A stretch of DNA of 5,173 nucleotides from an uncultured Mucispirillum sp. (GTDB taxonomy: Bacteria; Chrysiogenota; Deferribacteres; Deferribacterales; Mucispirillaceae). The position numbers and the translations under genes were made by a program. Positions 1 to 5,173 of the stretch are shown one piece after another (position 1 is the stretch's first letter; every line of letters begins with the position of its first letter). The stretch spans positions 1 through 5,173 of the forward strand of contig CAMWVK010000154.1 of the NCBI GenBank assembly GCA_947177675.1, read 5' to 3'. Below the pieces are notes generated by a model that was not told the origin of the DNA, did no database searches, and saw only the letters and a list, made by a program, of their open reading frames with translations.

Positions 1-128
1 ATTTCAAACTATTTACTCTTTTTATAATAAGTATTAATGATCATAACTTTAATAGCTACATAACTCATTGATAAATAAAATAATCATCTTTTGATAACCT
101 GTGGATAACTTTTTAATAACATTTAGAA
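1..128. other. AT-rich region 3' of dnaA, candidate oriC segment
   Basis: This is non-coding DNA between the dnaA stop codon and the window edge; I see no gene in it. It is strikingly AT-rich even against this background. It contains one perfect DnaA box and several further GTTAT half-sites, all on the same strand (ATAAC on the plus strand ends at 47, 64, 98, 109 and 120). In many bacteria the chromosomal origin, with DnaA boxes next to an AT-rich unwinding element, lies in the dnaA-dnaN intergenic region. The composition and boxes here fit part of such an origin, with the AT-rich tract at 1-90 as a possible unwinding element. The gene to the left is outside the window, so dnaN is not seen. 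I found no clean run of DnaA-trio motifs and no clear terminator hairpin for dnaA. Confidence 0.5.
100..108 (-). promoter_or_regulatory. Consensus DnaA box TTATCCACA
   Basis: The plus strand reads TGTGGATAA, so the minus strand is TTATCCACA, a perfect match to the DnaA-box consensus. It is flanked on the same strand by two 7-of-9 matches: TTATTAAAA at 111-119 and TTATCAAAA at 89-97. Each is offset by exactly 11 bp, about one helical turn. DnaA encoded immediately upstream is the expected binder. Confidence 0.8.
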
Positions 129-1499
129 TTATCTTTGGAAAACTTTCATTCTGTTTGAAAGTTCTTTTAAAGTATTAACTGTATAGTCATTATTAGCTGC
201 TATTTCTTTATCTATTTTGCTTATTGAATTTTTAATTGTAGAGTGGTCTCTTTTAAATACAGCACCAATAGAAGCTAAAGATGATGGTGTATTTTTATAT
301 ATAAGATATATAGCCATATTTCGTGGTATAACAATATTTACTGCCCTGCTTTTTGACTGCATATCTATAAGTTTAATATTATAGTAATCGCATACAATCT
401 GGATTATTTCATTAGGGGATAATATTCTGTCTCTTTGCAGAAAGAAGTTTTTAAGCTCACTTTGTATATAGTCAACAGTTATCTCCACATTATAAAGCTG
501 TCCCTTAACTACTATTGTATTTATAATACCAAGTAAGTCTCTTGTGCTGTCTGATTTAATATTTTCAGCTACATATTTAATAACTTCATCATTTATATAG
601 TATTTATTAATTTTTAAATAGTTTTCTATAATAGCTATTTTTTCATCAACTGAAGGTGTACCTATTTCCACAATTAAACCACTTTGAAAACGGCTTGAAA
701 GACGCCTGTCTAAATCTATTATATCATCAGGCAGTGAGTTAGATGTTAAAATTATCTGTTTATCATTGCTGTAAAGTTTTGAAAAAAGAAAGAAAAATTC
801 TTCCATTGTGGCTTCGCCTCTTGAAATAAACTGCACATCATCAAAAAGCAGCACATCAGTTGTTTCATATTTATTATTAAATTCATTTAAACGATTTGCT
901 TTTAAAGAGTTTAAAAACTCCCTTAAATAAAGCTCACCAGTAACACAGAGCACATTTTTTTTAGGAAAATTAATACGCATATAGTTGCCTACTGCATGCA
1001 TAAGGTGAGTTTTTCCTAAACCTACATCACCATGAATATAAATAGGGTTATTCAGTCTTTCAAATCCTTTTGCAGCATTCATACAGGCTGCATAAGCAAA
1101 TCTGTTAGATTTACCTGCAACAAATGTTTCAAAGGTATATTGCTTGTTTAAAGGGACACTGTAATAATCATTACTATAATTTTGCCTGCACTCTTTTTCT
1201 TCATTTGAACTGCTAAAAGATTTATCTTTTTCCGTTTCTATATTTCCTTTTAATGTTATCTTAATATTTGCATCAATAATATGGAATGCATTTTTTAAAA
1301 TCTCTTTCAGATAGTCTAAATAATGGTCTTCCACCCACATTTTTATATATTTATTTGGGGCTTCCAAAGTGATAGTGTTAGCTTCTATAGAGACAGTTTT
1401 TAAGTCTTTAATCCATTTTAATATTTCTTCATCAGTGATTTTTTCTTTGATTTCATTAAAAATATGCTGCCATGATGCAGCTTTATTATTATCAGCCAT
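129..1499 (-). CDS. dnaA: Chromosomal replication initiator protein DnaA
   Basis: DnaA is the AAA+ ATPase that binds DnaA boxes at oriC, melts the adjacent AT-rich DNA and helps load the replicative helicase. All four domains are visible in 456 residues, a normal length. Domain I is at about 8-84, with the WQHIF start. A short polar linker (about 85-115) follows. The AAA+ core begins near YTFETFVAGKSN (121) and has Walker A GDVGLGKTH (157-165), Walker B LLFDD (217-221), sensor 1 around N254, the arginine finger R270 in RLSSRFQSG, and sensor 2 R320. Domain IV has the DNA-binding signature RDHSTIKNSISKI (417-429), with R385 equivalent to E. coli R399. Sensor 2 (TRDLLG rather than VRELEG) and the signature (IKNS where VxHA is usual) are divergent. 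The start is supported by GGAGA six bases upstream. The gene lies only 19 bp after the barrel-protein gene, so it is probably cotranscribed with it. Confidence 0.99.
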   Translation of the reverse strand: MADNNKAASWQHIFNEIKEKITDEEILKWIKDLKTVSIEANTITLEAPNKYIKMWVEDHYLDYLKEILKNAFHIIDANIKITLKGNIETEKDKSFSSSNEEKECRQNYSNDYYSVPLNKQYTFETFVAGKSNRFAYAACMNAAKGFERLNNPIYIHGDVGLGKTHLMHAVGNYMRINFPKKNVLCVTGELYLREFLNSLKANRLNEFNNKYETTDVLLFDDVQFISRGEATMEEFFFLFSKLYSNDKQIILTSNSLPDDIIDLDRRLSSRFQSGLIVEIGTPSVDEKIAIIENYLKINKYYINDEVIKYVAENIKSDSTRDLLGIINTIVVKGQLYNVEITVDYIQSELKNFFLQRDRILSPNEIIQIVCDYYNIKLIDMQSKSRAVNIVIPRNMAIYLIYKNTPSSLASIGAVFKRDHSTIKNSISKIDKEIAANNDYTVNTLKELSNRMKVFQR

Positions 1500-1505
1500 A
1501 CTTAT

Positions 1506-1510
1506 TCTCC
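1506..1510 (-). promoter_or_regulatory. Ribosome binding site of dnaA
   Basis: GGAGA on the minus strand lies six bases before the ATG at 1499. It fixes the MADNNK start. It occupies most of the 19-bp gap after the upstream gene, leaving no space for a separate promoter. Confidence 0.8.
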
Positions 1511-1518
1511 ACTAAAAA

Positions 1519-2433
1519 TTAGAAAAAGGCGGAAATATCTATTCCTACAGAATAACCAATACCAGTGCTGCCCATATTAAATAACTGCACTTGTTTTGAT
1601 ACATAATTATGACCATCTATTATAAAATCCACATAAGGGCTAATTCTTACTATATCTTTTATTGTAAGACTGTATCTAAAACGAGCAGCTATTCTATCCA
1701 CATAATATTTTTCCTGTTCACTGTAATATACATCTTTTATAAGGTTTGAAAGTTTATACATATCATTATCCATTTCAAACTGAAACTGAAAAACATTACT
1801 TTTATTTATCCCAAGATTAAGTGAAAAAAATACATCAATAACTGGAACATATTCAAACTCAATTGATGAATATTTCAAAAAATCCACCTTAAAATAAGTT
1901 AAAGGAAGCCCAAATATAACATTAAAACCAGGTTTACTATATTCATACCTTATAACAGGAATGGGATAGCCGTCTAAAAAATCTCTGCTTGTAGAATACT
2001 CTACTCCTAAAAAAAGTCTGGAATAATAAGGCAGTGCTTTTCCCTTTATATTTTCATACTCTGTAACATGCTGAAATATTCTAAAAGCATAAAACATATC
2101 AAAATCTATTAAATTAAGAGATGTAAAAGGCTTATCACTGGCAGAAGTTATACCAAAGCCTGCCCAGTGGCTGCCTGCTTTATATCCATAAGTTAAACCA
2201 ACATGAGATAATATATCCTGTCCCAGCACCTGACGAAATTCATATCCAAACTGATGAGGTGTGCTTGTGTGAAGCCCAGATATTTCAATTGTATGTGTAT
2301 CATAATTTGCAGTATCAAGCCACCTGTATTTTATATCAAGCCCTTCATAAGGCTTATACAATGCATTAGATGCATAACTGTTAAAAGATATTAATAATAT
2401 AATAAATAAAAAGAATATCTTTTTATTCATCAT
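1519..2433 (-). CDS. Predicted outer-membrane beta-barrel protein, function unknown
   Basis: I do not recognise a named family. The 304-residue product begins with a signal peptide: Lys4-Lys5, a hydrophobic core at about 6-17, then SYA-S with likely cleavage after Ala21. The mature part is rich in alternating aromatic/hydrophobic and polar strands, for example RLFLGVEYSTS (139-149), NVIFGLPLTYFKVDF (171-185) and RFRYSLTIKDIVRISPYVDF (251-270). It ends GYSVGIDISAFF, with the C-terminal Phe typical of the BAM-recognised beta-signal. This indicates a small barrel inserted in the outer membrane. The strand pattern and GLP turn loosely recall DUF6268-type barrels, but I cannot confirm that. Two adjacent ATG codons exist (2433 and 2430). 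The AGG at 2437-2439 sits six bases from the second and only three from the first, so 2430 may be the true start. The gene overlaps the end of the upstream PEP-like gene by 8-11 bp, suggesting translational coupling. Confidence 0.8.
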   Translation of the reverse strand: MMNKKIFFLFIILLISFNSYASNALYKPYEGLDIKYRWLDTANYDTHTIEISGLHTSTPHQFGYEFRQVLGQDILSHVGLTYGYKAGSHWAGFGITSASDKPFTSLNLIDFDMFYAFRIFQHVTEYENIKGKALPYYSRLFLGVEYSTSRDFLDGYPIPVIRYEYSKPGFNVIFGLPLTYFKVDFLKYSSIEFEYVPVIDVFFSLNLGINKSNVFQFQFEMDNDMYKLSNLIKDVYYSEQEKYYVDRIAARFRYSLTIKDIVRISPYVDFIIDGHNYVSKQVQLFNMGSTGIGYSVGIDISAFF

Positions 2434-4276
2434 CTACCTGAAAAAGTGTATTTTTTTCCACTGCGATATTTTTCAAAAACAGCGGTGCAAATCTTACACC
2501 AGTCCATAAAGGAATATTATTAAGCACAGCAAACTCGCAGGCATAAGAAAGTGGTGTAACATTTTCTAATATTATACCTTTTGCATTTTTATAATTTTTA
2601 AGTTTTGTAAAAGGCAAATTATACGCTGCAATAATTTTATCTGTATAATCATCAAGGCTTAAATCAGTTTCAACTTTCCCTTCACAGTTTATTCTGTTTA
2701 AGCCATATACTGCAAAATTTTTAGTATCTTTATATCTTATTATCATATCTTCTGCTATATGGGCAGTATCTGATAAATCATAGGCATAAATTTCTGGCGG
2801 CATAAGCTCAGCTGCATATCTTTTATTTCTCCATTTTCTAAAATATACAATTTCTTTTATTTCGCCAAAAAGTGTATCATAATAAAGCCTGCGGATTTCA
2901 TCATGGTCAAGTAAGAAAATATCTTCTCTTTTATCTATCTTTCCCTTTGCAACACCAAGCTCACCTGTTTTTAAAAGTGCTTTCTGGGCATTAACTATAA
3001 AAGAAGATGCTGTTAAATATAACTCATCACGCATATCCAAAAGTTTATGTATATTTTTTACAGCTTTTTTCAGGTTAGATTTTCCAGCAAAAAACGGAAG
3101 TTTTTTCATATATGCTTTTATTTTATCGGTGCTTTTTTCCATATCAAATGCAACTGATGCAATATTAGATGAAAAATCAAGGTAATCTGGCATTATTATT
3201 TCATCATCATTATAAAAAATAGAATTTTCTCTAGTTTTATATACTGCATTTAACACAATTGATATATTTGGAAACTTTTTAAGCAGCACAGATAAATTAT
3301 TTATAAATTCAATAGTTATGTATTCATATATGATAGTAAATTGAACAGGCAGGTCATAAAAGCCTTTTTCAGCAATATTATTAATATTTACTTTTGATAC
3401 AGAATTTTTAAGCTCTTTTAATACTTCGTCTATTTCATCAAATGTTACAGGGAAAAAAGAACGGTTTAATTTATCCAGTTTAGATATACCCATTTTTAAA
3501 AACAGGTTTGGAGAAAATACACGCCTGTATAATGATTTATTAAGCCCAATAGTATGCATCATTTTTTCAAATGCAGTCATATTTATATATATTCTGCCGT
3601 TAACAGGCACAACAGATGGTGATGATGTTTTAAGATTGCATGAAACAAAAAGCGGGTTTAATATATCAAGCAAATCATTAAAAAGTGATGTGGTAAAGTG
3701 AGAACATATCTGTGGAAAAAAGGAAGAAAAATATCCACTGGATAATATAATTTCTTCATCATATATTCTTGATTTACTTTCGCTGTATTCTGAAGCTGCA
3801 AGGGGTCTTGGTATTGTATAATCCCGCATATCATCTTTAAATGTTTCTATAGATATTACAGCATTTTTTATAAAACATTCACCATTAGTTAAGAATATAT
3901 CCATTTCAAGTGGACATTTTGCCACTCTTTCTGCTTTAAAAATAGTATCAAGCAGTGTGTTTATTTCTGCATTATTCAAATCAGGTCTGCCTGTTATATA
4001 TCTTATATTATCAGAATACTGTCCTTTTAATATTATAAAGCGAATATTATCTATAACAGCTGTAAAAAAACCAAAGTTATTTTGATAATGTGGATATATT
4101 TTTATATCTTTGCCTGCTGCTAGAGCAGAAACATTACTTTCAGAACTGTCTTCTTCTTTTGCATTTTCTTTATTATTGTTTTCTTCTGCACTGTTATCCA
4201 GCACAACACCATATATTTTTAAACCTGATTTACCAAGTAGTTCAAGAAGACTTTCTTTTACTGCTAATTCATCCAT
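2423..4276 (-). CDS. Degenerate PEP synthase / rifampin-phosphotransferase-like protein, probable pseudoenzyme
   Basis: Family members phosphorylate a carrier His with ATP, using an N-terminal ATP-grasp domain, and pass the phosphate on from a swivelling His domain. Here only a remnant of the ATP-grasp C-terminus is visible (about 100-145: a helix, then PLEMDIF and FIKNAVIS, where active enzymes have DIEW and LQxRP). The central region keeps family marks: NGRIYINMT (226-234) and the helical segment MRDELYLTAS...GELGVAKGKI...EDIFLLDHDEI (415-461). The C-terminus (565-617) matches the swivel domain (AKGIILENVTPLSYACEFAV, then NIPLWTGV), but the usual LSH carrier His is Tyr578. The swivel domain lies at the very end, as in rifampin phosphotransferase and unlike PpsA/PPDK, which continue into a PEP-binding barrel. 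Residues 29-48 are an acidic Asn/Glu/Ser-rich insert. There is no signal peptide, so it is probably cytoplasmic. The start ATG has TGAGG ten bases upstream. Remote homology is judged by eye; catalysis is unlikely and the role unknown. Confidence 0.7.
   Translation of the reverse strand: MDELAVKESLLELLGKSGLKIYGVVLDNSAEENNNKENAKEEDSSESNVSALAAGKDIKIYPHYQNNFGFFTAVIDNIRFIILKGQYSDNIRYITGRPDLNNAEINTLLDTIFKAERVAKCPLEMDIFLTNGECFIKNAVISIETFKDDMRDYTIPRPLAASEYSESKSRIYDEEIILSSGYFSSFFPQICSHFTTSLFNDLLDILNPLFVSCNLKTSSPSVVPVNGRIYINMTAFEKMMHTIGLNKSLYRRVFSPNLFLKMGISKLDKLNRSFFPVTFDEIDEVLKELKNSVSKVNINNIAEKGFYDLPVQFTIIYEYITIEFINNLSVLLKKFPNISIVLNAVYKTRENSIFYNDDEIIMPDYLDFSSNIASVAFDMEKSTDKIKAYMKKLPFFAGKSNLKKAVKNIHKLLDMRDELYLTASSFIVNAQKALLKTGELGVAKGKIDKREDIFLLDHDEIRRLYYDTLFGEIKEIVYFRKWRNKRYAAELMPPEIYAYDLSDTAHIAEDMIIRYKDTKNFAVYGLNRINCEGKVETDLSLDDYTDKIIAAYNLPFTKLKNYKNAKGIILENVTPLSYACEFAVLNNIPLWTGVRFAPLFLKNIAVEKNTLFQVDDE
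2436..2440 (-). promoter_or_regulatory. Ribosome binding site of the barrel-protein gene, inside the preceding CDS
   Basis: CAGGT on the minus strand lies within the last codons of the upstream gene. Its spacing favours the second of two tandem ATG codons (2430) over the first (2433). Ribosomes terminating at the TAA at 2423-2425 could restart here. Confidence 0.55.
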
Positions 4277-4286
4277 TTATATAAAA

Positions 4287-4291
4287 CCTCA
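4287..4291 (-). promoter_or_regulatory. Ribosome binding site of the PEP-like gene
   Basis: TGAGG on the minus strand lies ten bases before the ATG at 4276. The spacing is slightly long, but no better in-frame start exists nearby, so it supports this start. Confidence 0.6.
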
Positions 4292-4372
4292 CATTAATAA
4301 CTTTAAAACTGAAAAAAGGTAGAAAACAAAATATTCTGTAAGTAATATAAGAAACATAATATTAATTTATGC

Positions 4373-4402
4373 ACTATAATAAAACGAGCAGCTGAACTTA
4401 AA
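4373..4402 (-). promoter_or_regulatory. Weak candidate promoter for the PEP-like/barrel/dnaA unit
   Basis: The minus strand has TATAGT (4373-4378, five of six to the -10 consensus), 18 bp after TTTAAG (4397-4402, three of six to the -35). It lies in the only sizeable intergenic gap upstream of the three-gene unit and would give a leader of about 90 bases. A TTATGCACT DnaA-box-like site at 4367-4375 (plus strand) overlaps the -10. In DNA this AT-rich, -10-like strings are common, so confidence is low. Confidence 0.25.
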
Positions 4403-4420
4403 ATACATTAAAATTCAGCT
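4390..4420 (-). terminator. Possible terminator hairpin after purC
   Basis: An inverted repeat of seven bases, AGCTGAA at 4390-4396 and TTCAGCT at 4414-4420, encloses a 17-base loop eight bases past the purC stop codon. On the transcript the stem is followed by GCTCG and then only a short TTTT run, so it is a weak intrinsic terminator. Partial read-through from purC into the next gene is possible. Confidence 0.4.
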
Positions 4421-4427
4421 TATTATA

Positions 4428-5173
4428 TTATTCTGCTGTTAAAAGCTCCGCAATTTCTCTGTATCTTTTAGATGCTTCTTTTGATATATTTTCTGGAAGC
4501 ACAGGTCCTGGAGCCTGTTTATTCCAGTCAAGAGTTTCAAGATAATTGCGGATAATCTGTTTATCCATACTATCCTGCACCTGACCGGGTTTATATTTAT
4601 CTGCAAACCAAAAGCGAGATGAATCAGGTGTTAAAACTTCATCTATTAGTATAACTTCTCCATTATAAAGACCAAATTCAAGTTTTGTATCTGCTATAAT
4701 AATACCTTTAGATATTGCAAGCTCTGATGCAAACGAATATATTTTAATAGTATAATCACGCATTTTTTCTGCATATTCAATACCTACAATATCACACATT
4801 TTATCATATGATATACTTTCATCATGACCAGCATCAGCTTTTGTTGATGGAGTAAAAATTGGTGAGAGCAGTTTATCTGCCTCTTTTAAACCAGCAGGCA
4901 GTTTAATACCGCATACAGCACCTGTTTTTAAATAATCTTTCATACCTGAGCCAGTAATATAGCCACGAACAACACATTCAGCTAAAAGCGGTTCAGCTTT
5001 TTTTACAAGCATACTTCTGCCCTCAAGTATATTTTTATATTTCTGCACTTCTGCAGGCATTTCTTCTATTTTAGTAGTAACAAGATGATTTTTTATTATA
5101 TGAGAAGTTTTATCAAACCAGAATTTTGAAAGCTCTGTTAAAACTTTTCCTTTTCCTTCTATACCTTCGGGAA
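4428..5173 (-). CDS. purC: Phosphoribosylaminoimidazole-succinocarboxamide (SAICAR) synthase, 5' end outside window
   Basis: PurC joins CAIR and aspartate using ATP to make SAICAR in de novo purine synthesis, in the cytoplasm. The reading frame stays open to the window edge: 247 codons are present. The first visible residues, [20 protein letters not shown], match the PGKG-x-VLTxLSxFWF segment near the N-terminus of the family, so about 45-50 residues are missing; an internal Met at 5060 is not the start. Hallmarks, numbered from the visible end, are [11 protein letters not shown] (65-75, signature 1), IADTKLEFG (159-167, signature 2) and [12 protein letters not shown] (177-188, the catalytic loop for ATP and aspartate handling). 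The overall length would be near 295 residues, the longer form of the enzyme (also seen in yeast Ade1) rather than the ~240-residue form of E. coli. It appears intact. It is separated by 151 bp from the next gene and shares no obvious pathway with it. Confidence 0.98.
   Translation of the reverse strand, partial: PEGIEGKGKVLTELSKFWFDKTSHIIKNHLVTTKIEEMPAEVQKYKNILEGRSMLVKKAEPLLAECVVRGYITGSGMKDYLKTGAVCGIKLPAGLKEADKLLSPIFTPSTKADAGHDESISYDKMCDIVGIEYAEKMRDYTIKIYSFASELAISKGIIIADTKLEFGLYNGEVILIDEVLTPDSSRFWFADKYKPGQVQDSMDKQIIRNYLETLDWNKQAPGPVLPENISKEASKRYREIAELLTAE

Larger units (their letters stand above)
4277..4427. other. Intergenic region between purC and the PEP-like gene
   Basis: This is the only intergenic gap above 20 bp between purC and the end of dnaA. 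It holds the weak purC hairpin, the low-scoring promoter candidate, a near-consensus DnaA box (TTATGCACT, 4367-4375, plus strand) and the ribosome binding site of the next gene. It is too short to encode the missing ATP-grasp part of the downstream protein, so that protein is genuinely short rather than split by a nearby frameshift. Confidence 0.7.

Noticed and set aside
81..97. Possible DnaA-trio element next to the consensus box
   Set aside because: GATGAT-like triplets occur beside the box, but they do not form a run of the trio pattern in the expected polarity.
2423..4276. Reading the PEP-like gene as a pseudogene fragment
   Set aside because: The frame is open for 617 codons, has a ribosome binding site and retains conserved non-catalytic motifs, so a maintained but catalytically inactive protein is more likely than debris.
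4090..4322. Two overlapping plus-strand open frames of 64 and 70 codons
   Set aside because: They lie antisense to the start of the PEP-like gene. Their Leu/Phe/Ser-rich products mirror the acidic Asn/Glu codons on the other strand, and neither has a recognisable domain.
4375..4380. Perfect TATAAT on the plus strand
   Set aside because: It points toward the 3' end of purC with no gene to serve and has no usable -35 (AAACAT at 17 bp). TATAAT is frequent in DNA this AT-rich.
5058..5060. Internal ATG as the purC start
   Set aside because: The frame continues upstream to the window edge and encodes the conserved [15 protein letters not shown] segment, so the real start is outside the window.
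1..5173. CRISPR arrays, tRNA or rRNA genes, insertion sequences
   Set aside because: No regularly spaced repeats, no cloverleaf or rRNA-like segments and no transposase-like frames were seen on either strand.

Overview
The window is AT-rich (roughly 30% GC by eye) and densely coded on the minus strand. Reading in the direction of transcription (high to low coordinates) it holds: the 3' part of purC (SAICAR synthase) entering from the right edge; a 151-bp intergenic gap; a 617-residue protein that looks like a decayed relative of the PEP-synthase/rifampin-phosphotransferase family; a 304-residue predicted outer-membrane beta-barrel protein; dnaA; and 128 bp of very AT-rich non-coding DNA with a consensus DnaA box.

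The organism is a low-GC, Gram-negative-type (diderm) bacterium. This rests on the signal peptide plus C-terminal Phe beta-signal of the barrel protein, combined with the base composition. The sequence style recalls a host-associated Deferribacteres member such as Mucispirillum. That assignment is an impression only, since no 16S or marker tree can be made here.

The three genes from 4276 down to 129 look like one transcription unit. The PEP-like gene overlaps the barrel gene by 8-11 bp, and the barrel gene is separated from dnaA by only 19 bp. dnaA therefore has no room for a promoter of its own immediately upstream. It must be read from the gap at 4277-4427 or from a promoter buried in a coding region. 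That gap has a weak candidate promoter with a near-consensus DnaA box across its -10 element, which would fit autoregulation by DnaA, but the evidence is thin.

The two observations most worth a second look are these. (1) The PEP-like protein keeps the family fold markers but lacks most of the ATP-grasp domain, the ATP-grasp Gln/Arg signature and the phospho-carrier His (Tyr578 instead), so it is probably a pseudoenzyme with a non-catalytic role. (2) The DNA just 3' of dnaA carries three same-strand DnaA-box-like sites at an exact 11-bp spacing, the middle one a perfect TTATCCACA, in an AT-rich tract. This is a plausible part of oriC.
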